A stretch of DNA of 64,000 nucleotides, taken from positions 930,001 to 994,000 of the forward strand of contig NZ_CP046244.1 in the NCBI RefSeq assembly GCF_009735625.1, given 5' to 3'. The translations under genes and the position numbers were made by a program. This DNA is from Moorella glycerini. GTDB lineage: Bacteria; Bacillota; DSM-521; Neomoorellales; Neomoorellaceae. Under the pieces are notes generated by a model, which made no database searches, had not been told where the DNA came from, and worked only from the letters and a program-made list of their open reading frames with translations. Positions 1-8,825 of the stretch are shown one piece after another (within the stretch, counting starts at the first letter, position 1; each line of letters opens with the position of its first letter).

Positions 1-1184
1 GCCGGTTCGGGTTCGCTCAAGACGTCTACCGAATACTGGAGCTCGGGTAGTTCTTCTACTGTGACCGGGGGAAAACGGGGGTCTTCCAGGCCGGCAGCCA
101 GGGCGTTGTAAATAATCTCCTCGGCCAGGTTGGTCCTGGTAGGGCCGATGGTACCGATACATCCCCTTAAGCTGCCGTGCTTCTTTATCGACACAAAGGC
201 ACCGGCCCGGCCGGCCAGTTCCGGGGGCAGGGGTTCGGGAACAGGCAACACCTTGCCGGTTCGCAGGTAATACTCCAGGCTCTGGCGGGCCAGGCGCACC
301 GGCAGCGACTCCGCTACCGGCTTCTTTTCTTTCGCCAGCAGGCTCCGTTCTGGAGCTTCCCCTGCAGGCTCCAGGTGGGCCACCAGGTAACCGACGCCGA
401 AGGGGCCTTCATAGGACAAAACTTCCCCCCGTACCTCATAGCCGTCCAGGGCCCCCAGGCCCATGATAAAGGAACGCAGGCCGCACTCGCCGGCTCTTGC
501 GGCCAGATCTTCCGGTATGGCCAGGATGCCCTCCACGTCCAGGGCCGCAAGGAGCTCCTTCACCCTTGCATCAAAATCCTTTCCCCGGGGATCATACCCT
601 GCCGGCGCCCCGGGCAGCAGCCGGTGGGACAGGTCACCGCTGGCCACCAGCAGGACCCGGTGCGGGCTGGCCGCAACGGCCCGGGCCAGGGCGGCGCCAA
701 AGGCATAAAGCTGCTGCCGCTGCAGGAAGGCCATGCCCATGGCTACCAGGGGGGTATCGATGCCTGCCTGGCGCAAAAAATAGAGGGGCACCATCATGCC
801 GTGGTCCAGTTCCGGGGTTAAGCCGTAACGCCGGCAGGCGGCAGCGTCGAGCCAGGCCACCGGCAACCCTGCTTCCCGGGCTATATCAGCTATGGCCCGG
901 CTGAGCTCCAGGTCCAGGCGGTAAGTAAATTTGACTTCCCCGGCCCTAAAGGCCGCCAGATCACCCTTTAGCTCCCCGGTGGCCCAGAGTCCCACGGCTT
1001 CGCGAAAAACCGGCCCGTGAGGGGAAATAATGACGACCACCTCCGGGCGGCGGGCGGCAAGTTTTGCTGCCAGTCCTTTCACCGCCGTAACTGTGGTAGT
1101 AATTCTGGCCTCCTCGCCGCGCCCAACCTCCGGAACCATAACCGGCGGGTGGGGCATAAAGGCCACATCCAGTAACCGTCCCAT
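1..1184 (-). CDS. AmmeMemoRadiSam-type fusion: MEMO/LigB-like domain + AMMECR1 domain (partial, runs off left edge)
   Basis: The minus strand is open from an ATG at 1182-1184, behind an AGGGGTGAT ribosome site, to the window edge: about 394 codons without a stop. Residues 1-270 look like the MEMO / class III extradiol dioxygenase fold, with PHPP at 11, ISPHGP at about 53 and ASGDLSHR at about 181. Residues 290-394 look like AMMECR1, with LRGCIGT at about 339. In this family the two parts are often separate genes, usually with a radical SAM partner; here they are fused. The biochemical role of the family is not settled. The radical SAM partner, if present, would lie outside the window. The C terminus is missing. 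Confidence 0.85.
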   Translation of the reverse strand, partial: MGRLLDVAFMPHPPVMVPEVGRGEEARITTTVTAVKGLAAKLAARRPEVVVIISPHGPVFREAVGLWATGELKGDLAAFRAGEVKFTYRLDLELSRAIADIAREAGLPVAWLDAAACRRYGLTPELDHGMMVPLYFLRQAGIDTPLVAMGMAFLQRQQLYAFGAALARAVAASPHRVLLVASGDLSHRLLPGAPAGYDPRGKDFDARVKELLAALDVEGILAIPEDLAARAGECGLRSFIMGLGALDGYEVRGEVLSYEGPFGVGYLVAHLEPAGEAPERSLLAKEKKPVAESLPVRLARQSLEYYLRTGKVLPVPEPLPPELAGRAGAFVSIKKHGSLRGCIGTIGPTRTNLAEEIIYNALAAGLEDPRFPPVTVEELPELQYSVDVLSEPEP

Positions 1185-1439
1185 ACAATCACCCCTTTTA
1201 ATATGGCCCGGCGCCCATCCTTTCATGTAACTGCTTCCAGCCCGGGTCTTCCCTTCAGGTTTACTTTACCACATCTACCAGCATTTTGACAGGGGTGAGG
1301 GACTGGCGCCATTTGCTATTGTGCCGGTGGCGGTAATTACGTTACAATAAAAGGGAATAAACTGGCTAAGCGCACGCTGCTGTTTCCGGCAACCTGGTGG
1401 CAGGTTTAAATCAATTTACCTTCCCGGAGGTGACAGGAA
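1185..1439. other. Intergenic region between divergent amr-type and lytS-type genes
   Basis: This 255-bp stretch separates the minus-strand fusion gene from the plus-strand histidine kinase and must hold both promoters. A TTGACA hexamer lies near 1288, but no well-spaced -10 element follows it. A clear CCCGGAGGTGA ribosome site precedes the kinase start at 1440. Nothing else is recognised. Confidence 0.4.
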
Positions 1440-3146
1440 ATGCCTCTTTTCATATCCCTGGTTGAACGGATGAGTGTAGTTATAACCCTGGCCTTTATCC
1501 TGGCCCGTTCCCGGACATTCCGGAAACTGCTCCAGGAGCAGGCCAGTTCCCGCCAGAAATTCCTGTTAATCCTGGTCTTTGGCCTGCTGGGGATCTTCGG
1601 CAGCTATGCCGGCATCCCCATCCAGGATGCCCTGGCCAACTCCCGGGTCATTGCCCCCATGGTCGGCGGGCTGTTTGGTGGTCCCCTGGTTGGTTTCCTC
1701 GCCGGGCTTATTGCCGGCGGCCACCGGTTTTTTATGGGGGGCTTTACCTCCCTGGCCTGTGGCATTTCCACCACTGTCGAAGGCCTGCTTGGAGGTATGG
1801 TGGCCCGGGCCTACCGCCAGCGCCCTTTGCCCTGGCCGGTGGCCTTTGCTGCCGGTTTTACTGCTGAAGCCCTGCAGATGCTGATTATCCTGGCCCTGGC
1901 GCGGCCTTTTGCCGCCGCCTGGAGCCTGGTCAAAGTCATTGCCTGGCCCATGATGCTGGTTAACGCCAGCGGTATTGCCCTGGCGGTAATCATTATCCAG
2001 GGTGTGCTCCGGGAGCAGGAGCTGGCCGGCGCCGTCCAGGCCCAGAAGGCTTTAAAGATTGCCAACAAGACCCTGCCCTACTTACGCCAGGGTCTGAGTG
2101 CAGATTCCGCCCGCCAGGCAGCCGCTATTATTATGGAGATTACTGGCCTGGAGGCTGTAGCTATTACCAGCGGCGATGAGATCCTGGCCCACGTCGGTGC
2201 CGGGAGCGACCACCACCGCCAGGGCCAGAAGGTCCTGACCAACGCCACCCGCCAGGCCCTGGTGACCGGCAAAATCCAGGTAGCCCAGACGGGAGCAGAA
2301 ATCGGCTGCCACCACCAGGGTTGCCCCTTAAAGGCAGCTGTAGTTGTACCCCTGGAGTCGCGGGGCAAGGAAATCGGCACCTTAAAGCTCTACCATACCC
2401 GCGCCAATGCCGTTGGCCCCCTGGACCTGGAGCTGGCCGCCGGCCTGGGCCACCTCTTCTCCACCCAGCTGGAACTGGCGGAAATTGACCGGCAGGAACA
2501 ACTGGTTGCCAAAGCCGAAATCCGGGCCCTGCAGTCCCAGATCAACCCCCACTTTTTGTTTAATGCCCTGAACACCATCATGTCCGTCTGCCGCCTGGAC
2601 CCGGAAAAGGCACGGCAGCTCCTGGGCTACCTGGGGGACTTTTTCCGCCGCAACCTGCAACACCCGGAGCGGCCGGTCACCCTGGCTACGGAAATTGAGC
2701 ATGTACGTTCTTACCTGGCCATTGAGAAGGCCCGCTTCGGTTCCCGCCTGGAGGTAATAATTGATGTCGAGCCCGGCGTGACCCATTACCTGTTGCCGGC
2801 CCTGACCCTCCAGCCCCTGGTGGAAAACGCCGTCAAGCACGGCCTTTTACCCCGCCGGGAAGGAGGACAGGTAACCATCACCGCCCGGGAGGTAAACGGC
2901 GAGGCCCGGATAACAGTTAGTGACAACGGTGTAGGCATAGACTTAAACAAGGTAACCGGTTTATTAGCGGGCACCCAGGCCAATAGTAATAATGTCGGCC
3001 TGTTTAACGTCCACGAGCGCCTGCGCCTGCTCTACGGCCCGGAATATGGCCTGCGCTTGAGCCTGAATCCCGGAGGCGGTACACGAGTAGAATTATCCCT
3101 GCCCCGCCAGGGCCAGGCAGCTTTCAAGGAAGGGGTTGCCAGTTGA
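1440..3146 (+). CDS. LytS/BtsS-type membrane sensor histidine kinase
   Basis: This 568-aa protein has about six hydrophobic segments in residues 1-200 (5TM receptor, LytS-YhcK type), then a GAF-like domain at about 205-350. The histidine kinase core follows: INPHFLFNALNTI carries the phosphorylated His near residue 375, and the ATPase part shows ENAVKHG and DNGVGI. Its stop overlaps the start of the LytTR regulator by 4 bp, so the two are translationally coupled. The adjacent CstA-family transporter resembles the BtsSR-BtsT arrangement of Escherichia coli, where the kinase senses pyruvate. The ligand here is inferred only. Confidence 0.9.
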   Translation: MPLFISLVERMSVVITLAFILARSRTFRKLLQEQASSRQKFLLILVFGLLGIFGSYAGIPIQDALANSRVIAPMVGGLFGGPLVGFLAGLIAGGHRFFMGGFTSLACGISTTVEGLLGGMVARAYRQRPLPWPVAFAAGFTAEALQMLIILALARPFAAAWSLVKVIAWPMMLVNASGIALAVIIIQGVLREQELAGAVQAQKALKIANKTLPYLRQGLSADSARQAAAIIMEITGLEAVAITSGDEILAHVGAGSDHHRQGQKVLTNATRQALVTGKIQVAQTGAEIGCHHQGCPLKAAVVVPLESRGKEIGTLKLYHTRANAVGPLDLELAAGLGHLFSTQLELAEIDRQEQLVAKAEIRALQSQINPHFLFNALNTIMSVCRLDPEKARQLLGYLGDFFRRNLQHPERPVTLATEIEHVRSYLAIEKARFGSRLEVIIDVEPGVTHYLLPALTLQPLVENAVKHGLLPRREGGQVTITAREVNGEARITVSDNGVGIDLNKVTGLLAGTQANSNNVGLFNVHERLRLLYGPEYGLRLSLNPGGGTRVELSLPRQGQAAFKEGVAS

Positions 3147-3892
3147 TCAAGGCCCTCATCGTCGACGACGAAGAACCGGCCCGCCAGGAACTACGTTATT
3201 ATATTGAACGGGATGCTAACTTTACGGTCTGCGGGGAGGCTACCGGGGGCAGCGAGGCCCTGGAACTGGCCTCTTCCCTGCAGCCGGAGGTTGTTTTCCT
3301 GGATATCGAACTCTGGGACCTGGACGGGGTAGAGGTGGCGCGGCTGCTTTTAAAGCAGCCCCGTCCCCCCTTAATCATCTTTGCCACTGCCTATGACGCC
3401 TATGCCATCCAGGCTTTTGAACTCAATGCCGTCGATTACCTGTTAAAACCCTTCACAGCCGAAAGGGTAGCCACCACCCTGGCCCGGGTGCGCCAGTTGC
3501 TCCAGCAACATGAAACCCCACCCCTGGCCAGCCTCCTGCGCCAGCTGGCCGCCACCCGCAAGACTACCAAGGTGGCAGCCTGGAAGGAAGACCGGCTGCT
3601 GGTCATCGATCCCGCGGAAATTATCTATGCCGAAGCCCGGGGCCATCAGGTGCTCCTGAAAACTAACCAGGGTACTTTGCGATTTCCCGGTACCCTACAG
3701 GAACTGGAAGACAAGCTGGACAGGGGTTTCTTAAGGGTCCATCGTAGCTTTATTGTTAACCTTGACCTGGTGCGGGAAGTAGTTCCCTATTTCCACGGCA
3801 CCTACCACCTGCTGCTTAAGGACCAGGAAAAGACCGAGATACCCGTCGGCCGCACCTATCTCAAGGACGTGCGTACTGTCCTGGGTTTTTAA
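3143..3892 (+). CDS. LytTR-family response regulator
   Basis: This 249-aa regulator has a receiver domain at residues 1-120: VDDEEPAR holds the acidic pocket, FLDIEL the phospho-acceptor Asp near 54, and LKPF the conserved Lys. A LytTR DNA-binding domain follows at about 145-245, with the typical ARGHQVLL and FLRVHRSFIVNL blocks. It starts with TTG within the end of the kinase gene. As the partner of the kinase it probably controls the transporter at 4010. It is not a winged-helix OmpR or a NarL type. Confidence 0.92.
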   Translation: MIKALIVDDEEPARQELRYYIERDANFTVCGEATGGSEALELASSLQPEVVFLDIELWDLDGVEVARLLLKQPRPPLIIFATAYDAYAIQAFELNAVDYLLKPFTAERVATTLARVRQLLQQHETPPLASLLRQLAATRKTTKVAAWKEDRLLVIDPAEIIYAEARGHQVLLKTNQGTLRFPGTLQELEDKLDRGFLRVHRSFIVNLDLVREVVPYFHGTYHLLLKDQEKTEIPVGRTYLKDVRTVLGF

Positions 3893-3903
3893 GTTCTTCC
3901 GGC

Positions 3904-3933
3904 GCCGTTCAGGCATCAATAGCGTCGTTGGGG
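3904..3933 (+). promoter_or_regulatory. Candidate LytTR direct repeat upstream of the CstA-type gene
   Basis: Two imperfect copies of a CGTT-centred sequence (CCGTTCAGGC and TCGTTGGGGC) lie 20 bp apart in the leader of the transporter gene. LytTR proteins bind direct repeats spaced about two helical turns apart. The match is short, so this is only a candidate site. Confidence 0.25.
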
Positions 3934-4009
3934 CAATATTAATGGCTGCTACCTCCCTCTGGCCTTAAAATTTTAAATAAATAATCAGGCAGGGGAGGTT
4001 ACAGCAATC

Positions 4010-5461
4010 ATGCTAACTTTCTGGGTATCCATTGCCATCCTCCTGGTGGGTTACTTCCTTTACGGCACTTTTGTCGAGAGGGTCTTTGCCCCCCAGGAAC
4101 AGCGCCCCACCCCGGCAATAAGGCTCAACGACGGCGTTGACTATGTGCCCATGGACTGGAAACGGGATTTCCTGATCCAGCTCTTAAACATTGCCGGCCT
4201 GGGGCCCATTTTCGGCGCCATCCAGGGGGCCCTTTGGGGACCGGTGGCCTTTATCTGGATCGTCCTGGGCGGTATCTTTGCCGGCGCCGTCCATGATTAC
4301 CTCGTCGGTATGCTCTCCGTGCGCCACGACGGTGCCAACCTGCCGGCCATTGTCGGCAATTACCTGGGCCCCAAAATGAAGCAGTTCGTCAACATTTTCA
4401 CCGTCATCGTCCTGATCCTGGTAGGGACCGTCTTTATGACCGGCCCGGCCCAGCTCCTGGCCAGGCTTACCCCTGAAAGTTTAAATTATTCCTTCTGGCT
4501 GGGCGTTATTTTGGTTTATTACTTCCTGGCAACAGTTTTGCCCATCGATAAAATTATCGGCAGGATCTATCCCCTTTTCGGAGCCATATTGATTATTATG
4601 GCTGTAGGTGTTGTGGGCGGGATCATGTTTGAAGGGTACCGTATTCCCGAACTAACCCTGGCCAACCTGCACCCGCAGGGAGCGCCCCTGTGGCCCCTCC
4701 TCTTTATCACCATCGCCTGCGGTGCCATCAGCGGCTTCCACGCCACCCAGTCGCCGCTAATCGCCCGCTGCCTGGAAAATGAACGCTACGGCCGCCGGGT
4801 CTTTTACGGGGCCATGATTGCCGAGTCGATTATCGCCCTCATCTGGGCTGCTGCTGCCATGGCTTTCTTTGGCGGGACCAGCGGCCTGGCTAACGGTTTG
4901 AAGAGCCTGGGCGGTCCTGCTGGTGTCGTCAACCAGGCCTCCTTTACCCTCCTGGGTACCATTGGCGGCGTCCTGGCCGTCCTGGGGGTTATCGTCCTGC
5001 CCGTCACCTCCGGTGATACCGCCTTCCGGGCGGCCAGGCTAACCATTGCCGAGTTCATCGGGTTAAAACAAGGTCCCATACTCAACCGCTATAAAATTGC
5101 TATCCCCATTTTTGCCGTAGGTTTTATTTTAAGCCAGATTGACTTTACCATTGTCTGGCGCTACTTCGCCTGGTCCAACCAGACCCTGGCCATGATTGCC
5201 CTCTGGGCCGCCGCCGTCTACCTGGCCCGGCAGCGCAGCTTCCACTGGGTAGCCACCCTTCCGGCTGCTTTCATGACGGCCGTCAGCATCACCTATATCC
5301 TCCAGGCGCCGGAAGGCCTGCACCTGGCCACCAGCATTTCCTACCCCGTAGGCCTGGTCGCAGCCGCCCTGGCCCTGCTGGCCTTCCTGTGGCAGGTTTA
5401 CACCCGGGAAGCTGTTTCAGAGGCAGCAGCGGCAGCCAAACCCAAACCGGAGCCCAGGTAA
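4010..5461 (+). CDS. CstA-family peptide/pyruvate transporter
   Basis: This 483-aa, very hydrophobic protein has the CstA N-terminal features: a FLYGTFVERVF-like first segment, then GLGPIFGAIQGALWGP and the HDYLVGMLSVRHDG loop. It continues with GAISGFHATQSP and PVTSGDTAFRAAR. It belongs to the short class of the family; E. coli BtsT and CstA exceed 680 residues. The gene follows the LytS/LytTR pair by 117 bp and has a GGGGAGG ribosome site. The layout supports inducible uptake of pyruvate or a related carbon compound. Peptide uptake is the alternative. Confidence 0.88.
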   Translation: MLTFWVSIAILLVGYFLYGTFVERVFAPQEQRPTPAIRLNDGVDYVPMDWKRDFLIQLLNIAGLGPIFGAIQGALWGPVAFIWIVLGGIFAGAVHDYLVGMLSVRHDGANLPAIVGNYLGPKMKQFVNIFTVIVLILVGTVFMTGPAQLLARLTPESLNYSFWLGVILVYYFLATVLPIDKIIGRIYPLFGAILIIMAVGVVGGIMFEGYRIPELTLANLHPQGAPLWPLLFITIACGAISGFHATQSPLIARCLENERYGRRVFYGAMIAESIIALIWAAAAMAFFGGTSGLANGLKSLGGPAGVVNQASFTLLGTIGGVLAVLGVIVLPVTSGDTAFRAARLTIAEFIGLKQGPILNRYKIAIPIFAVGFILSQIDFTIVWRYFAWSNQTLAMIALWAAAVYLARQRSFHWVATLPAAFMTAVSITYILQAPEGLHLATSISYPVGLVAAALALLAFLWQVYTREAVSEAAAAAKPKPEPR

Positions 5462-5468
5462 AGAAATT

Positions 5469-5504
5469 AATCCCCGGGTTAAGCTCCTAACCCGGGGATT
5501 TTTA
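5469..5504 (+). terminator. Rho-independent terminator after the CstA-type gene
   Basis: A perfect 12-bp stem (5469-5480 with 5489-5500, CCCCGGG core) with an 8-nt loop is followed by a T run. It lies just past the transporter stop and before the convergent amidase gene. Confidence 0.9.
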
Positions 5505-5512
5505 TATCTGCA

Positions 5513-6256
5513 TCAGGGGGCTTTTTTTGCCTGGCCGGAATCCCCAGCCCCGGGGCCTTTTCCCGCCAGGTAATTAACAATGCCGGCGTAGATAGCAAAG
5601 GCCATCCGGCGCTGGTAATGGGGATCGGCCAGGAGCTTTTCTTCCTGGGGGTTGGAGATAAAGCCGGCTTCTACAATTACTGCCGGGATTTTCTGGGTGC
5701 GGAGGACAAAGGCATCAATACTTAAAGGCACCCGGTCGGTATTGGCCAGGCGGCGCCTGATTTCCGCCTGGATGGCCTCGGCCAGCATTTTCCCCTCCGG
5801 CGATTTGGGGTCGTAAAATAGCTGGGCGCCCCTTTCCCGGCCGTCAAAGGCGTTGCAGTGGACGGAGATAAAGAGGTCGGCCTTGACCTCCTGGGCAAGC
5901 TTAACCCGTTCCACCAGGTCATCGCCGGATTCCCCTCCATGGACGTTTTCATCCTGGCGGGTGAGGAAAACCCTGGCACCGCCCTGGCGCAAAAATTCTG
6001 CCAGGCGCTGGCTGATGGCAAGATTTACCCGGTCTTCCGGAGTTCCTCCAGGGCCTTTGGCTCCGGAATCAATCCCGCCGTGGCCGGGGTCGACCACCAC
6101 CACCTGGTTGGCCACCGCCCAGGAAAAGGCCTGGATGGCCTGCTCCTCTTTCAGGCCCTGGTAGCGACTCCAGGCCAAAAATACAGCCATAACTACCAGT
6201 ACGGCTGCCATAAACTTCAGGCTGCGCCGCCGGGGAACAAATACCACCCGCGCCAT
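5513..6256 (-). CDS. cwlD: N-acetylmuramoyl-L-alanine amidase, CwlD-type (Amidase_3)
   Basis: This 247-aa protein has one N-terminal membrane or signal segment at residues 14-32, then an Amidase_3 zinc hydrolase domain. Zinc and catalytic motifs are VVVDPGHGGIDSGA near 53, ISVHCNAF near 130 and VEAGFISNPQE near 195. In sporulating Firmicutes CwlD acts with PdaA to make muramic delta-lactam in spore cortex. Length and the single N-terminal anchor fit CwlD better than the larger SH3-containing autolysins. The start is preceded by GGGAGGCGG. Confidence 0.85.
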   Translation of the reverse strand: MARVVFVPRRRSLKFMAAVLVVMAVFLAWSRYQGLKEEQAIQAFSWAVANQVVVVDPGHGGIDSGAKGPGGTPEDRVNLAISQRLAEFLRQGGARVFLTRQDENVHGGESGDDLVERVKLAQEVKADLFISVHCNAFDGRERGAQLFYDPKSPEGKMLAEAIQAEIRRRLANTDRVPLSIDAFVLRTQKIPAVIVEAGFISNPQEEKLLADPHYQRRMAFAIYAGIVNYLAGKGPGAGDSGQAKKAP

Positions 6257-6446
6257 AAACCCCGCCTCCCCCCGTAAAAAATATGCCCCTGCTTAATTCG
6301 TTAAACCAGGGAACTATTTCCTGCCCGGGGTAAAATAATTAACCTTGATCCTGGTTTCTTAAATTGTTAAAATTAATTCTCAAGTAACAGCGAAAATAAA
6401 CCATCTAAGAAGTGAAATCACTGCGAATACGAAGGGAAGAAACCAA

Positions 6447-7424
6447 GTGGCCGTAATCGTTGTCCAGGACCTGGTCAAGCGTTTTAACGACCTGATGGCC
6501 GTCGCCGGGGTAAGTTTTAACGTCGAAGAGGGGGAGATCTTCGGCTTCCTGGGGCCCAACGGCGCCGGTAAATCGACCACCATCAAAATGCTCTGTACCC
6601 TGCTCAAACCCACCAGCGGGCGGGTCACCCTGGCCGGCTTTGATGTGGCCCGCCAGCCGGATGCCGTGCGCCGCGCCATCGGCCTGGTCTTCCAGGACAA
6701 CTCCCTGGACGACCGCCTGACGGCCGAAGAAAACTTGCGCTTCCACGGCCTCCTCTACGGCCTCTCCCGGGCTACCATCAAAGAGCGCATGGACGAAGTC
6801 CTGGCCATGGTGGATCTGGCCGGGCGCCGCCGGGATATCGTCCGCACCTTTTCCGGCGGCATGCGGCGGCGGCTGGAAATCGCCCGCGGCTTCCTCCACC
6901 ACCCCAGAGTCCTCTTCCTGGATGAACCGACAGTCGGCCTGGACCCCCAGACCCGCAGCGCCATCTGGCAGCACATCCACCGCCTGCGCCGGGAGAAAAA
7001 CATCACCATCTTTATGACCACCCACTACATGGACGAAGCGGAAAACTGCGACCGCATCGCCATCATTGACCACGGCCGCATCCAGGCCCTGGATACGCCG
7101 GACAACCTGAAACGCCGGCTGGGAGGCGATGTAGTCACCATGATGACCATCGACGACTCCCGCCTGCAGCAGGAGATAGCCGCCCGCTACGGCGTGAAAG
7201 TCATTAAAGACGAAGAAGGCCTGCGCCTGCAGGTAGATGACGGGGCTGCCTTTATCCCCCGGGTGGCCGCCGATTTTGGGGGGCAGATTAACAGCATATC
7301 CTTGCGGCGCCCCACCCTGGATGACGTTTTCTTAAGCCTCACCGGCCGGGCCATCCGGGAAGATAAAGTCTCTTCCGCCGAGCTCATGCGCCTGAACCGC
7401 CGCCACGGCCGCCAGCGGCACTAA
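6447..7424 (+). CDS. ABC transporter ATP-binding protein, DrrA-type exporter
   Basis: This 325-aa protein has Walker A (GPNGAGKST at about 35), Q-loop (VFQDNSLDDRL), signature (FSGGMRRRLEIARG) and Walker B (LFLDEPTVGLDP). A C-terminal tail of about 90 residues is of the DrrA C-terminal type. It starts with GTG after GAAGGGAAG. The permease gene begins 13 bp downstream, so the two form an efflux operon. The exported compound cannot be told from sequence. Confidence 0.92.
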   Translation: MAVIVVQDLVKRFNDLMAVAGVSFNVEEGEIFGFLGPNGAGKSTTIKMLCTLLKPTSGRVTLAGFDVARQPDAVRRAIGLVFQDNSLDDRLTAEENLRFHGLLYGLSRATIKERMDEVLAMVDLAGRRRDIVRTFSGGMRRRLEIARGFLHHPRVLFLDEPTVGLDPQTRSAIWQHIHRLRREKNITIFMTTHYMDEAENCDRIAIIDHGRIQALDTPDNLKRRLGGDVVTMMTIDDSRLQQEIAARYGVKVIKDEEGLRLQVDDGAAFIPRVAADFGGQINSISLRRPTLDDVFLSLTGRAIREDKVSSAELMRLNRRHGRQRH

Positions 7425-7437
7425 GGAGGAAAGTCCC

Positions 7438-8232
7438 ATGCAACCTGCCCTGCGAGCCCTCTATACCATCTGGTACCGGGAATTTATCCGCTTCATCCGC
7501 GAGCGCAGCCGCATCATTGGTATGATCGGGCAGCCACTCCTTTACCTGCTCATTGTCGGCCAGGGGATATCGGCGGCTATGGGCTTCCGGGGCGTCCCGG
7601 CCGGTATACCCATAAACTACGTCCAGTTCATGTATCCCGGCATCCTGGGGATGTCCGTCCTCTTTACCTCCATTTTTTCCGGCGTCTCCATCATCTGGGA
7701 CCGGGAGTTCGGCTTTTTAAAAGAGGTCCTGGTAGCCCCCGTACCCCGCTGGGCTACCGCCCTGGGTAAAGCCCTGGGGGGCAGTACCGTGGCCCTCATC
7801 CAGGCCACCATCATGCTCCTCCTGGCACCTTTGATTAAAGTCTCCCTGACTCCAGTTACAATCCTCCAGCTCCTGGGCATCCTGTTCCTCATTTCCCTGG
7901 GCCTGACCTTCCTGGGCATCGCCATTGCCAGCCGCATGACAACTATGGAAGGATTCCAGATGTTCATGAACTTCCTGGTCATGCCCCTCTTTTTCCTGAG
8001 CGGCGCCATGTTCCCCATGACCAACCTGCCAGGATGGATGAATTTTTTAATGAAAATCGACCCCCTGACCTACGGTGTCGATGCCTTAAGGCGCTTGATA
8101 TATACCGGCACCGACCCCCGGGTGCTGGAGTTCCTGGTCAACTACAGCCTCGGTTTTGACCTGGCAGTAATTACCCTCATGGCCCTGGCCCTGGGTATCC
8201 TGGGCTCCTGGTCCTTCAGCCGCCAGGAGTAA
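7438..8232 (+). CDS. ABC-2 type exporter permease
   Basis: This 264-aa membrane protein has six predicted hydrophobic spans and the ABC-2 hallmarks: an N-terminal WYREFIRFIRERSR cytosolic segment, EFGFLKEVLVAPVPR in the central loop and MPLFFLSGAMFPM in the fifth span. It follows its ATPase with a GGAGG site and no intervening promoter. It is probably a drug, lipid or polysaccharide exporter. The substrate is unknown. Confidence 0.9.
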   Translation: MQPALRALYTIWYREFIRFIRERSRIIGMIGQPLLYLLIVGQGISAAMGFRGVPAGIPINYVQFMYPGILGMSVLFTSIFSGVSIIWDREFGFLKEVLVAPVPRWATALGKALGGSTVALIQATIMLLLAPLIKVSLTPVTILQLLGILFLISLGLTFLGIAIASRMTTMEGFQMFMNFLVMPLFFLSGAMFPMTNLPGWMNFLMKIDPLTYGVDALRRLIYTGTDPRVLEFLVNYSLGFDLAVITLMALALGILGSWSFSRQE

Positions 8233-8235
8233 AAT

Positions 8236-8266
8236 AAAAGCGGCTGGTGATAAGCCGCTGCTTTAG
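8236..8266. terminator. Bidirectional terminator between the ABC exporter and the sigma-54 operon end
   Basis: A 7-bp stem AGCGGCT/AGCCGCT (8239-8245 with 8253-8259) has a 7-nt loop. Read on the minus strand it is followed by TTTTATTTT, a good terminator for the long operon ending at 8301. The T run on the plus side is weaker. Confidence 0.65.
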
Positions 8267-8300
8267 AGGATAGATTCTTCACTGTAAGGTAAGCCAATAT

Positions 8301-8825
8301 TTATCCTAAAGCTTTCAAGAATAACACTTTATCGTCCTGTCCATCCCCCAGCCCCTCTACAACCGCTTTGATCCCCCGGGAGGCTAATTCTTTTTGCCGG
8401 TTACTGAGATGAGCCAGTATATCTTCTTTCTTACCAAAGCGGCGGGCCCCTGTAGTACAGGCTGAGCTACAAGCCGGCTCTTCTCCTTGTTGCAGCCGTT
8501 CCCAGCAAAAAGTACATTTTACCGGCTCATTGAAAAGGGAATTGTAGTTAATGGCCTCGTGCGGGCAAGCAGCTACACATAATTTGCATCCCAGGCAATT
8601 ATCCCGCTCCCATAAAACGATCCCATCTTTATTTTTAATGAGGGCACCGCCGGAACAAACCGCGCAACAAGCCGGCTGCTCACAGTGGTGGCAGGAATAA
8701 TGGCGACTCCCATCCACCTTCAAGCGGGGTAAGGAGTAATTGGTGTTGCCAGCTTGCCGGCAGGCTATAGTGCAAGCCTGGCAATTAATACATAAAGCAC
8801 TATCCACCAGCAGGACATAATCCAT
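8301..8825 (-). CDS. Four-cluster 4Fe-4S ferredoxin subunit, DmsB/PhsB-like
   Basis: This 174-aa protein starts at the ATG at 8825, which overlaps the stop of the molybdopterin gene and sits behind GGAGGGGAGGG. Four cysteine groups are visible: CINCQACTIAC, CHHCEQPACCAVC, CLGCKLCVAACP and CTFCWERL followed by ACSSAC. This is the four-cluster electron-transfer subunit typical of DMSO/thiosulfate/polysulfide reductase systems. No membrane anchor subunit follows, so the complex with the upstream catalytic subunit is probably soluble. It is the last gene of the ten-gene run. Confidence 0.88.
   Translation of the reverse strand: MDYVLLVDSALCINCQACTIACRQAGNTNYSLPRLKVDGSRHYSCHHCEQPACCAVCSGGALIKNKDGIVLWERDNCLGCKLCVAACPHEAINYNSLFNEPVKCTFCWERLQQGEEPACSSACTTGARRFGKKEDILAHLSNRQKELASRGIKAVVEGLGDGQDDKVLFLKALG

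Noticed and set aside
177-904. Plus-strand open frames opposite the AmmeMemo fusion gene
   Set aside because: They are low-complexity shadows of the GC-rich minus-strand gene, with no ribosome sites or recognisable domains.
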